A stretch of DNA of 64,000 nt from Amycolatopsis keratiniphila subsp. keratiniphila. GTDB taxonomy: Bacteria; Actinomycetota; Actinomycetes; Mycobacteriales; Pseudonocardiaceae. Positions 1 through 10,716 of this stretch are shown here, piece after piece. The stretch spans positions 130,381 through 194,380 of the forward strand of contig NZ_LQMT02000023.1 in the NCBI RefSeq assembly GCF_001620365.2, read 5' to 3'. A program made the position numbers and the translations under genes. Under the pieces are notes generated by a model. That model was not told the DNA's origin, ran no database searches, and saw nothing but the letters and a program-made list of their open reading frames with translations. How positions within the stretch are numbered: the stretch's first letter is position 1; each line of letters begins with the position of its first letter.

Positions 1-14
1 CCACTCACGACCCA
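1..14. repeat. Right arm of a truncated CACTCACGAC palindrome
   Basis: The window opens with CCACTCACGACCC, identical to the right outer arm of the palindromes near 1.1, 38.2 and 63.5 kb. The matching left arm would lie before the window, so this is probably a half copy cut by the window edge. Confidence 0.45.
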
Positions 15-113
15 CTGGACCCAGCTATCCACAGCCACGTCACCTCTCCCCCTGTTATCCACAGATCCGCTCCACGCCCGCCAGACCCACGGCTCAGCGG
101 CGATCGTCGAAGG

Positions 114-1112
114 GTGCCTCTTCACAAACGCTGGTCGGTGGAATCCATCCCGGCCGAACAACGCCCGAGCTGGCCTGTCGTCCTGGCGGAACAGCATGGA
201 GTCGTTGACACCCGGCAACTTCGCGCCTACGGCCATACAGTGGCCGATATCGAGGCCAACCTCGCGGCCGGACGCTGGCAACGAGTGCTACCGCGCGTCT
301 ATGCGATGTTCACCGGCGACCTCTCCAGGTCGGCCAAGATTCACGCGGCGCTGAAGTACGGCGGCGGCCATGCGGTGTTGAGTCACCGCACCGCCGCCGA
401 GGAGTGGGGGCTGATGCCCGTCGTCGACGGCCCTGTCGAAATCACGGTGCCGTACACGTTCTCGGCAGTCTCGGTCTGGCCCTTGGTGATCGTGCACCGT
501 TCGCGTGCCCTGCCGCATATCGCGATCGGGACCTCTCCCCCACGGACCCGCGTGACCGACACGATCATAGATCTGGCCACAGCCCAGAGAACCCCGAAAA
601 CGGCGACCAATACAGTGGTCGACCTCGTCAGCCGAAGCAAAGTCTCCTTGGCGGCGATGGAGAACTGCGTGTTCTTACGGCCGCCTTTCCGTTACCGGCC
701 CGCCATCCGGCACGGTCTCGCACTTCTCGGGGGTGGGCTGATGTCGGCCCTCGAAGTCGAATACAAGGAAGCGGTCGAAGACGCACACGGTCTCCCACAA
801 GGTAGCCGGCAAACACCTTTCGAGGTGAAGGGCAAGATCCTCTGGGAGGACGTCACCTACGACCAGCATGGCGCCGGGGTGACGGTCAGACTCGATGGCC
901 GCGCCACCCACGCCATGCCGGACGTGGCCTTCCGGGACCGGATGCGGGACAACGCGGCCGAGCTGGCAGGCCGGGCGCGTCTCGTCTACGGCTGGAACGA
1001 CGTGCGGAATTCCCCGTGCGAGGTCGCCGCAGAGGTCCACACCGTCCTCCGCCGCGAAGGTTGGGACCCGACCGGCCGCCGCGCCTCGACGTGCGAGAAA
1101 TGCGGGTCGTGA
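114..1112 (+). CDS. AbiEi-type winged-helix protein with degenerate DUF559/Vsr-like C-terminal domain
   Basis: A 332-residue protein starting at GTG. Residues about 18-110 look like the AbiEi antitoxin-type winged-helix domain common in Actinobacteria. Residues about 220-325 resemble the DUF559/very-short-patch-repair nuclease fold, with a C-terminal RDRMRDN...YGWNDV pattern. In the family as I know it the core motif reads VELDG; here it is VRLDG (about residue 258), so a usually acidic position is basic and nuclease activity is doubtful. No partner toxin gene is adjacent. The stop codon lies inside a 48-bp palindrome that probably ends transcription. The domain assignment is from pattern recognition, and no cellular role is known. 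Confidence 0.7.
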   Translation: MPLHKRWSVESIPAEQRPSWPVVLAEQHGVVDTRQLRAYGHTVADIEANLAAGRWQRVLPRVYAMFTGDLSRSAKIHAALKYGGGHAVLSHRTAAEEWGLMPVVDGPVEITVPYTFSAVSVWPLVIVHRSRALPHIAIGTSPPRTRVTDTIIDLATAQRTPKTATNTVVDLVSRSKVSLAAMENCVFLRPPFRYRPAIRHGLALLGGGLMSALEVEYKEAVEDAHGLPQGSRQTPFEVKGKILWEDVTYDQHGAGVTVRLDGRATHAMPDVAFRDRMRDNAAELAGRARLVYGWNDVRNSPCEVAAEVHTVLRREGWDPTGRRASTCEKCGS

Positions 1113-1152
1113 GTGGCGTTTCGGGTTCTAACCCGAAACGCCACTCACGACC
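1105..1152. repeat. 48-bp perfect palindrome, GGTCGTGAGTG family, copy 1
   Basis: Two 23-bp arms pair perfectly around a 2-nt loop (CT). The outer part is GGTCGTGAGTG and the inner part GCGTTTCGGGTT. It covers the stop codon of the upstream gene and faces the 3' end of the convergent chitosanase gene, so it may act as a bidirectional terminator, although there is no T-run. The same architecture recurs at 38191-38238 and 63534-63579. Confidence 0.85.
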
Positions 1153-1190
1153 AACCCGACCAAGACGCTCCCGGGGCCGTCCGGTTTTCG

Positions 1191-1853
1191 TCAGCCCCGA
1201 ACGAACTTCGCCGCCAGGCTTTCCCCCACGGAAGTCGCCTTCCCGTGGTTCTCGATGGGCGAGACCTTCGAGTTCTTGAAGCAGATGTACGTGACACCCG
1301 AGTCGACGCCGCCGTTCTTCGGGTCCGGGTTGATGCCCAGCGCCTTCGCGGTCGCGTAGGACGCCTCGCCGATGATGTTCTTCGGGCCGGTGTCACCGAT
1401 GATGGTGTACAGCACCTTGTCGTTGTAGATCACCGCGCACGAACCGGCGCCCTTGAGGCCGGCCTTCTCGAAGTTCCACGTGCTGCTGATACTCGGCACG
1501 ACGATGTAGGGCGTCTCGTCGGCGACCAGCGCCTTGCCGTCGGAGCGCGGGTACGCGGTGCCGTCCTGGAACCACGGGTCGGTGTTCTTGTTGCACCGCG
1601 CGGTCGGCTGCCCGTCGCAGTCGACGTCCATGTCGGCCTTCCAGAACACGGCGCTTCCCGCGTCGCAGACCGCGATGGTCCGGCCGGTCTCCTCGTCGGT
1701 CTTGTACTTGCCGTTCGAGACCTGTTTGCAGCCGGCGGTCTTCGCCAGCAGCTGCTGCGCGGTCGGGCCCGCCTGCACCGAAGCCGCGGCAGTCGCCGCG
1801 GGCGCCAGTCCGGCGGCCACCACCATCGCCGAGAACAGGAGCAGTTTCCGCAT
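1191..1853 (-). CDS. Secreted GH75-family chitosanase
   Basis: A 220-residue secreted protein. Residues 1-26 form a signal peptide (basic MRK, hydrophobic core, ATAAAS cleavage region). The mature part carries glycoside hydrolase family 75 signatures: WKADMDVDCDG (71-81), TPYIVVP (114-120), IIGDTGP (151-157) and IGEAS (161-165). Asp-154 and Glu-163 are nine residues apart, as in the catalytic Asp/Glu pair reported for fungal GH75 chitosanases. The predicted role is extracellular hydrolysis of chitosan. The ATG start is preferred over a GTG 9 bases upstream because AAGGGG lies 8 nt before the ATG but abuts the GTG. Six cysteines may form disulfides. Confidence 0.82.
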   Translation of the reverse strand: MRKLLLFSAMVVAAGLAPAATAAASVQAGPTAQQLLAKTAGCKQVSNGKYKTDEETGRTIAVCDAGSAVFWKADMDVDCDGQPTARCNKNTDPWFQDGTAYPRSDGKALVADETPYIVVPSISSTWNFEKAGLKGAGSCAVIYNDKVLYTIIGDTGPKNIIGEASYATAKALGINPDPKNGGVDSGVTYICFKNSKVSPIENHGKATSVGESLAAKFVRG

Positions 1854-1959
1854 ACCGAGCACCCCTTAGTTAATAAGGCTTCTTTATCGAGGGTGCTCAG
1901 AATGCCTTCGCCGACGGTTCGGCTCAAGGGTTATTTTCCCACCGTACAAGGAAAACCGG

Positions 1960-2616
1960 TCAAAAGCGGGCAAGCCTGGCGACCCGCGCCATGACTCGTC
2001 CCGCTCGACGGTACAGCCCATCCCGGTTACCGAGCACGCTGTCGATCCATTCCTGATCGACGTCGTGCCGGACCTCGGTGCGCGGCCGCAGCCAGCTGTC
2101 GCGCGACACCGTCCCGCCTTCGTGCGTGTAGACGCGCGTCGCGCCGGAACGCCGGAGCCTGCTGAGCACCCGCCGGTCGTAGGCGCCGAACGGCGGCGCG
2201 TAGGCACGCACGGGTTTCCCGCTCAGCTCCGCGAGCAGTTTCGGCGCGACTTCGAGTTCGCGCCGGGCGTTCCTGCCGTCGAGCCGCCGCCAGTCGCGGT
2301 GCTCCCAGCCGTGCGAACCGATCGACATGCCCGCTTCGACCAGTGCGCGAAGGCCGTCGGCGTCGAGGAAGCCCCGCTGCCCGATCCGGCCGGCGAGGGG
2401 GAAGAACTCGGCCGTGAGATCGCGCTCCACCAATCTGGGGAGCGCGATCTCGACGTCCGACACATTGCCGTCGTCGAAAGTGAGCCCGACGTCCTCACGT
2501 CCGGCCACCGCGTCGAGCACCCGCTCGAACTGCTCGACGGTCACCCATGTTTCGTCTTCGCCGGGATCCAGCGTGCGCACGGGTTTGCCCACGCCGCCGA
2601 TCGCCAGGATCACCAT
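1960..2616 (-). CDS. Polysaccharide deacetylase (NodB/CE4-like)
   Basis: A 218-residue NodB-homology protein, probably deacetylating a cell-wall or capsular glycan. CE4 motifs visible are TFDDG (46-50; catalytic base and metal Asp), SHGWEH (101-106; metal histidines) and APPFGAYD (about 144-151). No signal peptide is evident with this start. A GTG 84 bases upstream would extend the protein, but the ATG has GAGG about 5 nt ahead and begins right at the family core. The gene follows the dimethylargininase gene on the same strand and may be cotranscribed with it. Confidence 0.78.
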   Translation of the reverse strand: MVILAIGGVGKPVRTLDPGEDETWVTVEQFERVLDAVAGREDVGLTFDDGNVSDVEIALPRLVERDLTAEFFPLAGRIGQRGFLDADGLRALVEAGMSIGSHGWEHRDWRRLDGRNARRELEVAPKLLAELSGKPVRAYAPPFGAYDRRVLSRLRRSGATRVYTHEGGTVSRDSWLRPRTEVRHDVDQEWIDSVLGNRDGLYRRAGRVMARVARLARF

Positions 2617-2707
2617 CCGCGCCTCATTCGGGACCGAGTTCGTTTCCCGATTAATCGCGTTGGCGAATGGAGTAGTTACATGTTCCCGCAAGGTGTCCAC
2701 TAATGGA

Positions 2708-3553
2708 TTACTTGCGGATCTCCAGGGTGCAGCACTTCGGGCCGCCGCCCGCCTTCCGGAGCTCGGAAATGTCCAGGAAGACGACCTCGTAGCCGCGTTC
2801 GGTCAGCCGCGCCGCCAAACCGGTCGCTTCGACCGGCAGGACGACGTTGCGGCCGTCGGACACCCCGTTCAGGCCGAAACACTCCGCGTCGGCCCGGTCC
2901 GCGATTACCGCGTCGGGGAACATCCGCTCCAGCACCTTCCGCGACCCGGCCGAGAAGGCCTCCGGGTAGTAGGCGATCTGGGCGGACGTGGTGTCGGTCG
3001 CCTCGGCGAGCACGAACAGCGCGGTGTCGAGGTGGTAGTAGCTCGGGTCGATCAGCCGCAGCGAGACCACCGGGACGCCGAGGACCTCCTGCGCCTCGGC
3101 GTGCGCGGCCGGGTCGGTGCGGAAGCCGGTGCCGGCGAGCAGGACCTTGCCGGTCCAGGCGAAGTCGCCTTCGGCTTCGTTGATCTTCTCGGGCATGGTG
3201 ATGTCGCGGTAGCCGTGCTCGACGAACCAGCGGCGGAAGTGCTCGGCCTCGGCGGTGCGCTGGGGGGCGCGGAACCGCGAGCCGAGGACCCGGCCGTCGA
3301 CGACCGTGCCGGAGTTCGCGGCGAACACCATGTCGGGCAGGCCGGGCTGGGCGTCGATCTCCTCGACGGTGTGGCCGAGGCGTCGGTAGGTGTCGCGGAG
3401 TTCGGTCCATTGCGCCATCGCGGCGTCGACGCTGACCGGGACCGACGGGTCCATCCACGGGTTGATGACGTAATCCACCGCGAAGTACCGCGGCGGGCAC
3501 ATGAGGTAGCGGCGCGTCGTGGGTACACGGGGCTGCTGCTCCAGTTCCGGCAT
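2708..3553 (-). CDS. ddaH: N(G),N(G)-dimethylarginine dimethylaminohydrolase (arginine deiminase superfamily)
   Basis: A 281-residue member of the amidinotransferase/deiminase fold, predicted to hydrolyse methylated arginine (or a related guanidino substrate) to citrulline. The catalytic pattern is present: acidic EGDFAWTG, His in YYHLDTAL, and a C-terminal cysteine in GGPKCCTLE. It is divergent from an Lrp/AsnC gene, an arrangement I recall for M. tuberculosis Rv2323c/Rv2324, which suggests amino-acid-responsive control of arginine breakdown. An upstream start at 3622 would run into the regulator gene, so the ATG at 3553 is preferred. Substrate specificity within the superfamily is not settled by sequence alone. 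Confidence 0.82.
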   Translation of the reverse strand: MPELEQQPRVPTTRRYLMCPPRYFAVDYVINPWMDPSVPVSVDAAMAQWTELRDTYRRLGHTVEEIDAQPGLPDMVFAANSGTVVDGRVLGSRFRAPQRTAEAEHFRRWFVEHGYRDITMPEKINEAEGDFAWTGKVLLAGTGFRTDPAAHAEAQEVLGVPVVSLRLIDPSYYHLDTALFVLAEATDTTSAQIAYYPEAFSAGSRKVLERMFPDAVIADRADAECFGLNGVSDGRNVVLPVEATGLAARLTERGYEVVFLDISELRKAGGGPKCCTLEIRK

Positions 3554-3627
3554 ACCCGAAGGGTAAGGGTTACCTAATTCCGCAATCAATCGCTGTTCGC
3601 TGCGCACATACCTGCTAAACATTGCGT

Positions 3628-4074
3628 GTGAACACCATCGACCAGCGAATCGTTTCGTGCCTGATGGCCAATGCGAGGTCCAGCTACGCCGACATCGGCA
3701 AAGTCGTCGGCCTGTCCGCGCCCGCGGTGAAACGCCGGGTCGACCGGCTGCTCGAAACCGGGGTCCTGCGCGGGTTCACCGCGGTCGTCGACCCCGAAGC
3801 GCTGGGCTGGGGCACCGAGGCCTTCGTCGAGATGACCTGCAACGGCAACATCACCCCGGCCCGGATCCGCGCCCGGCTGGAACCACTGCCCGAGGTCGTC
3901 GCGGCCTACACGGTGTCCGGCGCGGCCGACGCGATCGTCCATCTGCGCGCTTCGGACATCCATCACCTGGAGACCGCCCTGGAACGGCTCCGCGGACTGG
4001 AGATCGTCGACCGCACGGTCTCGACCGTCGTCCTGTCCAGGTTGCTGGAACGCCCGCCGACGCCCGAAGCGTGA
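3628..4074 (+). CDS. Lrp/AsnC-family transcriptional regulator
   Basis: A 148-residue regulator with an N-terminal helix-turn-helix (about residues 3-60, containing SYADIGKVVGLSAPAVKRRV) and a C-terminal RAM ligand-binding domain. It is divergent from ddaH across about 75 bp and probably controls that gene and itself. A TTG two codons upstream is an alternative start; GTG (VNTIDQRIV) fits the family N-terminus better. The downstream hydratase-like gene begins 13 bp after its stop, suggesting an operon. Confidence 0.83.
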   Translation: MNTIDQRIVSCLMANARSSYADIGKVVGLSAPAVKRRVDRLLETGVLRGFTAVVDPEALGWGTEAFVEMTCNGNITPARIRARLEPLPEVVAAYTVSGAADAIVHLRASDIHHLETALERLRGLEIVDRTVSTVVLSRLLERPPTPEA

Positions 4075-4087
4075 CACCCTCGACCGC

Positions 4088-4840
4088 GTGACCGATCAGA
4101 TCCGCTCCAGCCATGACGGCGGCGTCGCCGTGCTCACCATCGACGCGCCCGCGACCCGCAACGCATTGACCCTCGACCTGTCCGCGCGGCTGGCCGAGGC
4201 CGTCTCGCGCGCCGAGGCCGACGAGAGTGTCCACGCCTTGGTCGTCACGGGCGCGCCACCGGCGTTCTGCGCGGGCGCCGACCTGGACACGCTCGCCGGT
4301 GCCCGGGAGGACGGGCTCCGCGCGATCTATGACGGCTTCCTCGCGGTGGCGCGCTGTTCCCTGCCGACGATCGCCGCGGTCGGCGGGGCCGCCGTTGGCG
4401 CCGGACTGAACCTCGCGCTCGCCGCGGACGTCCGCATCGTGGGACCGAAGGCGAAGTTCGTGGCCAGATTTCTCGATCTCGGCATCCATCCCGGCGGCGG
4501 GATGACGTGGATGATCCAGCGGCTCGTCGGCCCGCAGAAGGCCGCGGCGATGACACTCTTCGGAGAGGTCGTCGGCGCCGAAGCCGCTGTCGAATGCGGG
4601 CTCGCGCTCCGGCTCGTCGAAGGAGATCTCGTCGAGGCCGCCCGTGAACTGGCGAAACCCGCCGTCGGCGCTCCGCGAGACGTCCTTCTCGCGACGAAGC
4701 GCACGCTTCGGCACACCGCCACGCTGACCGACCATTCGGCCGCCGTCGACGCCGAGATCGAGCCTCAAGTGGCGTCACTCACCGCACCCGCGTTCACCGA
4801 ACGGCTGGCGCGGTTGCGGGCCTCACTGTCCAACTGCTGA
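4088..4840 (+). CDS. Enoyl-CoA hydratase/isomerase family protein, catalytic residues altered
   Basis: A 250-residue crotonase-fold protein. The oxyanion-hole segments FCAGADLDTL and GGAAVGAGLN are intact, so acyl-CoA binding is likely. By motif alignment, the position equivalent to Glu144 of rat enoyl-CoA hydratase is Asn (GAGLNLALAADV) and the Glu164 position appears to be Asp (LDLGIHPGGG). It may therefore be an isomerase, hydrolase or other crotonase-type enzyme rather than a beta-oxidation hydratase. It lies 13 bp after the Lrp/AsnC gene. The residue comparison is from memory and should be checked by alignment. Confidence 0.78.
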   Translation: MTDQIRSSHDGGVAVLTIDAPATRNALTLDLSARLAEAVSRAEADESVHALVVTGAPPAFCAGADLDTLAGAREDGLRAIYDGFLAVARCSLPTIAAVGGAAVGAGLNLALAADVRIVGPKAKFVARFLDLGIHPGGGMTWMIQRLVGPQKAAAMTLFGEVVGAEAAVECGLALRLVEGDLVEAARELAKPAVGAPRDVLLATKRTLRHTATLTDHSAAVDAEIEPQVASLTAPAFTERLARLRASLSNC

Positions 4841-5129
4841 CCGTTCCTCGACCGGACTTCACTACGCTGGAAGGAGATACGGCTCACAATCGAGCCGAAT
4901 CGCAGCCCGTTACCATCAGTAACAGATAAACCGGATAATCCCCGCTCAGCGACGAGCTCAGGACACTTGAGAAGTAGGTCCGGCCCGTTTCTACGGCAAC
5001 CTGGGAAGTGTGCCGAGGGCTAACCTCGGGACATGGACCTGTGACCTGGCCGACATCGCCGGGCGAGGCACGCCGATCCCCGGCACGGCCGGGGACGACG
5101 CACGTCGGGAGAGAGGGAATCCCTGACCC
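4841..5129. other. Intergenic region upstream of korAB
   Basis: No convincing gene is visible here. The last 20 bases contain a purine-rich ribosome-binding stretch (GGAGAGAGGGAA) ahead of korA. The interval is long enough to hold the korAB promoter and a 5' leader. I see no strong hairpin or clear -10/-35 pair. Confidence 0.5.
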
Positions 5130-7033
<1,904 letters not shown>

Positions 7034-7037
<4 letters not shown>

Positions 7038-8098
7038 CCGCGATCGACCTGGGGATCCCCACCCTCGGCGGCTTGGACCTTGTGCCGACCGAGACCGAAC
7101 CGCAGAAGGCCAAGGACTACAAGTCGGACCAGGAGGTCCGCTGGTGCCCCGGCTGCGGTGACTACGTCGTGCTCAACGCCGTGCAGTCGTTCCTGCCGAC
7201 GCTCGGCCTCAAGCGCGAGAACATCGTGTTCATCTCGGGCATCGGGTGCTCCTCCCGGTTCCCGTACTACCTGAACACCTACGGCATGCACTCGATCCAC
7301 GGCCGGGCGCCGTCGATCGCGACCGGGCTCGCGACCGCGCGGCCCGATCTGTCGGTGTGGGTCGTCACCGGTGACGGCGACGCGCTGTCCATCGGCGGAA
7401 ACCACCTGATCCACGCGTTGCGGCGCAACGTGAACATCAAGATCCTGCTGTTCAACAACCGGATCTACGGCCTCACCAAGGGCCAGTACTCGCCGACGTC
7501 CGGGCCGGGCATGGTCACGAAGTCCACCCCGATGGGCTCGGTCGACACCCCGTTCAACCCGCTTTCGCTGGCGATCGGCGCCGAGGCGTCGTTCGTGGGC
7601 CGCGCGCTCGACTCGGACCGCAAGGGCCTGACCGAGGTGCTGGAAGCCGCCGCGAAACACCGCGGGTCGGCGCTGGTGGAGATCTACCAGAACTGCCCGA
7701 TCTTCAACGACGGCGCCTTCGACGTCCTCAAGGACAAGGACGAGGCCGCCACCCGGCTCATCCCGCTGAAGGCGGGCGAGCCGATCAAATTCGGGCCGCA
7801 GGGCGAATACGGCGTCACGCGCGGCGGCTGGGCCGGGCTGGAGGTCGGGAAGGTCGCGAACATCGGCGAGGAGAACCTCGTCGTGCACGACCCCACGATC
7901 GAGGACACGTCGTACGCGTTCGCGCTTTCGCGGATCGGCGACCAGAACCTGAACCACGTGCCGACCGGCATCCTGCGGCAGGTCGAGCGGCCCACCTACG
8001 ACGACCAGGCGCGTGCCCAGGTCACCGAGGCCCAGGCCGCGCGCAAGCCGGATCTGCAGGGGCTGCTGCGCGGCAAGGACACCTGGACGGTCGTGTAG
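7034..8098 (+). CDS. korB: 2-oxoglutarate:ferredoxin oxidoreductase, beta subunit
   Basis: A 354-residue thiamine-diphosphate and iron-sulfur subunit. WCPGCGDY (about residues 37-44) and GIGCSS supply cluster-ligand cysteines. VVTGDGDALSIGGNH followed by NNRIYGLTKGQ is the thiamine-diphosphate/Mg binding region. It starts at GTG inside the korA stop, so translation is probably coupled. It makes the active site with KorA and feeds reduced ferredoxin to biosynthesis or respiration. The 3' end faces the sunset-domain gene, with a palindrome between them. Confidence 0.93.
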
Positions 8099-8114
8099 GT
8101 CGCCCTCGAACGCT

Positions 8115-8131
8115 ATGAACGGCCCGTTCAT
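8115..8131. repeat. Palindrome ATGAACGG-C-CCGTTCAT between convergent genes
   Basis: A perfect 17-bp palindrome lies in the 38-bp gap between the ends of korB and the convergent downstream gene. The stretch AACGGCCCGTTCATTGCA matches, with one substitution, a sequence read in frame inside nuoG (30312-30366). A variant is at 52543-52559. It may serve as a shared termination hairpin, but there is no T-run. Confidence 0.75.
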
Positions 8132-8136
8132 TGCAG

Positions 8137-9450
8137 CTAGGTGAGGGGACGGAAGCCCACGCGCTCCGCGTCGGCGGCGGTACGGAACCAGACCTCCGCC
8201 ACCATCTTCGGGAACTGCTGCGAGTCCTCCGTGCAGTACCGCAGAGCGGTCACGCTCGCCTTGACCGCGAAGTCGTCGGCGGGACGGCCACCACCCGGCC
8301 GCGGCATCGCCGAACCGGGACCGAACGGGCCGGGCGGGACGGACTCGGCCACCGGAGCGGAGACCTGCCGCGCGGGCGGAGGCTCCGGCGCCGGCATCGC
8401 GTCGCCAGGCTGGACCGCGGGCTCGAACAGCGAACCGCTCTGCCCACCGGACAGCTCCGGCTCACGGCGCTCGATCGCCCGCATGGACGGCTGGATCGGC
8501 TGCGGCGGCTCGAAACCACCGCGAACCGCGCCCCGCGGCGTGCGCTTGGGCAGCACCTGGGTGGCTTCGGCGGGCGTCTCGGGTTCCGAATCGAGGTGCC
8601 CGGCCTTCGCCTCTTCGTCGGAGCCGAAGGCGTACGCGGGAGGATCGTGAAGCTCCTCTTCCCGCTCGAACCAGTTGGTCTCTACGGGCGCCTGTTCCGT
8701 CTCCACGCGCGACGCGGGGCTGAACAGCGACACCGGCTCCGGCTGCGTCTCGGCGCCTTCGGGGTCCAGCTGCATCTCCAGACGGGACCGGTACGGCCCC
8801 TCGCCCGGCAACGGCGGCTGGGGTTCGGGCTCGGGCTCCGGCTCGAGGTCCAGCTTCGACGCGGGCTGGAGGTAGTCGGTCGCCGCGGCGACGTACGGGT
8901 TCGCCGGCTCGGGCTCAGGCTGAGGCTCGGGTTCCGGCTCCGGCAGGGCGGCCGGGATGAACTGCGTCCGCTCGGCCGCGGGCTCCGGGTCGGGTTCGAG
9001 CTCCGGCTCCGTCTGCTCCGCGGTGCGGTACTCGGCCTCGTACTCTTCTTCGGGCTCGAAGGTCTGCGTCGCGGCCGGAGAGTGCTCCGGCTCCTTGACG
9101 ACGTCCTGAGCAGGCTCCTCGGCAGGCTCGGTCCACTGCTGCGCGGGCTCCTGCTCGGTGAGCGTCTCGGGGTACGCGGGCTTCGGCTCCTCGGCCGCCG
9201 CGAACTCCTCGTCCAGATCGTCGTGCGACGGCTTCGTGAGGTACGCGGTGCCGCCGGCGACGGCCGCGGCACCCGCGCCGAGGCTCACCCCGGCGGGCAA
9301 CCGGGACGTCTCGGCGTGCGCGGTGGCCAGCGAGCTTTCGAGCTCACGGATGCGCTTGCGGGCCGGGATCACCAGCACCAGCCAGGTGAGCAGCGCGCCG
9401 ACGACGAACGCCAGCAGACTCCACAGCCAAACCTGTCCGAAAATGGACAT
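8137..9450 (-). CDS. Membrane-anchored Pro/Glu-rich protein with C-terminal sunset-type domain
   Basis: A 437-residue protein with one N-terminal membrane helix (about residues 7-28) followed by a basic stretch. A long acidic, proline-rich region with many EPEP runs (about 60-380) looks disordered. The last about 40 residues (ALRYCTEDSQQFPKMVAEVW and following) resemble the small domain NCBI names sunset, found at the C-termini of actinobacterial membrane proteins. Function is unknown; such a layout suggests a cytoplasmic tether reaching from the membrane. It is 15 bp downstream of the prenyl synthase gene on the same strand, so probably cotranscribed with it. Confidence 0.72.
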   Translation of the reverse strand: MSIFGQVWLWSLLAFVVGALLTWLVLVIPARKRIRELESSLATAHAETSRLPAGVSLGAGAAAVAGGTAYLTKPSHDDLDEEFAAAEEPKPAYPETLTEQEPAQQWTEPAEEPAQDVVKEPEHSPAATQTFEPEEEYEAEYRTAEQTEPELEPDPEPAAERTQFIPAALPEPEPEPQPEPEPANPYVAAATDYLQPASKLDLEPEPEPEPQPPLPGEGPYRSRLEMQLDPEGAETQPEPVSLFSPASRVETEQAPVETNWFEREEELHDPPAYAFGSDEEAKAGHLDSEPETPAEATQVLPKRTPRGAVRGGFEPPQPIQPSMRAIERREPELSGGQSGSLFEPAVQPGDAMPAPEPPPARQVSAPVAESVPPGPFGPGSAMPRPGGGRPADDFAVKASVTALRYCTEDSQQFPKMVAEVWFRTAADAERVGFRPLT

Positions 9451-9465
9451 CTAACCTGCCCTTTG

Positions 9466-10497
9466 TCAATGCGTTCGCGCGACCAGGTAGTCGGCGACCG
9501 ATTCGCAGGCGTCCCGGGCGGGCGACGCGGGCAGCGCCGCGAGCTCGGCACGCGCCCGACGAGCGTAGTCGGAAAGAGTTTCGCGTGCGCGTTCGAGTCC
9601 GGACGAAGCCCGCAGCAGGTCGAGGGCCTCGGCGACCAGCTTGTCGTCGGAGATCGGGCCGGACAGCAGCTCGACCAGGCGCGGGTCGGTGGCCGGGTCG
9701 GCCAGCGCGTACAGCATCGGAAGCGTGCGGACGCCTTCCCGCAGGTCCGTGCCCTGCGCCTTGCCGAGCTCGTCGGAAGCGGACGCGATGTCGATGACGT
9801 CGTCGGAGATCTGGAACGCCGTCCCGATGATGTCGCCGAAGCGGCGAAGCGCGTCGATGTACTCGTCCGGCGCGCCGGACATCATCCCGCCGAACCGGCC
9901 GGAGGTGGCGATCAGCGAACCGGTCTTCTGCGCGATGACCGTGAGGTAGTGCTCGACGGCGTCGTCGCCGTCGGCCGGGCCGACCGTCTCGCGCATCTGA
10001 CCGGTGACCAGCTCGCCGAAGGTCTCGGCGATGATCCGGGCCGCGTCGGTGCCGAGGTCGGCGACCAGCCGCGAGGCGTGCGCGAACAGGAAGTCGCCGG
10101 TCAGGATGGCGATGGTGTTGTCCCAGCGGGCGTTGACGCTTTCCGCGCCGCGGCGCATCGTCGCCTCGTCCATCACGTCGTCGTGGTACAGCGTCGCGAG
10201 GTGCACCAGCTCGACGGCCGCGGCGGCGGTGACCACCTGGTCGCCCTGCTTCGGCCCGAACTGCGAGGCCAGCAGCGTGAACAGCGGACGGAAACGTTTG
10301 CCGCCCGCCTCGACCAGATGCGAAGCGGCGTCCTCGACGGCCTTGACGTCACTGCGGACGACCTCGCGGAGCAGGGTCTCCACGTCGGCGAGACCGGTGG
10401 CGAGGGTGCGTAGGAGCTGCTCGTCGGCGATCTGGAGCCCCACGGACGCGCGCAGGTCCTCGATGGCACCACCTGGGGCAGGTGAAGACACAGACAC
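9466..10497 (-). CDS. Long-chain polyprenyl diphosphate synthase (GrcC-like, menaquinone side chain)
   Basis: A 343-residue trans-isoprenyl diphosphate synthase. Both aspartate-rich motifs are present: DDVMDEA in the first and DDVIDIA in the second, with AGGKRFRP marking the allylic substrate site. It should elongate farnesyl diphosphate with isopentenyl diphosphate to make the menaquinone tail. In M. tuberculosis its counterpart grcC1 (Rv0562) sits beside menJ and menG; here nuo and an accessory region lie between them. The GTG at 10497 is chosen because GGAG lies 5 nt upstream. Longer upstream extensions do not look family-like. A TACACT-like -10 (TACGCT, about 10541-10546) lies upstream. 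Confidence 0.87.
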   Translation of the reverse strand: MSVSSPAPGGAIEDLRASVGLQIADEQLLRTLATGLADVETLLREVVRSDVKAVEDAASHLVEAGGKRFRPLFTLLASQFGPKQGDQVVTAAAAVELVHLATLYHDDVMDEATMRRGAESVNARWDNTIAILTGDFLFAHASRLVADLGTDAARIIAETFGELVTGQMRETVGPADGDDAVEHYLTVIAQKTGSLIATSGRFGGMMSGAPDEYIDALRRFGDIIGTAFQISDDVIDIASASDELGKAQGTDLREGVRTLPMLYALADPATDPRLVELLSGPISDDKLVAEALDLLRASSGLERARETLSDYARRARAELAALPASPARDACESVADYLVARTH

Positions 10498-10716
10498 GTC
10501 GGCTCCGCTCTCTTTGACACCGTTCGGGGTTGCTCCCAGCGTAGTGGCTAGCCGCTGAGGCCTGTTGACGTGCTGTCCTGCGGAAACGGTGACGAAGATG
10601 ACACCCCTGCCGAGTATCCGGCCGGCGTCGGCACGAACTGGGGGAACACCACAGAAACGCCGGCGTGCAGGAGAAGCCCTGCGAGATCTGCGAGCACTAT
10701 CAGAGCCAAGTAGCAC

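Noticed and set aside
25..63. Two TATCCACAG stretches resembling DnaA boxes (TTATCCACA at 55-63).
   Set aside because: Only two, 30 bp apart, with no dnaA, dnaN or AT-rich unwinding region near. Not enough for an origin.
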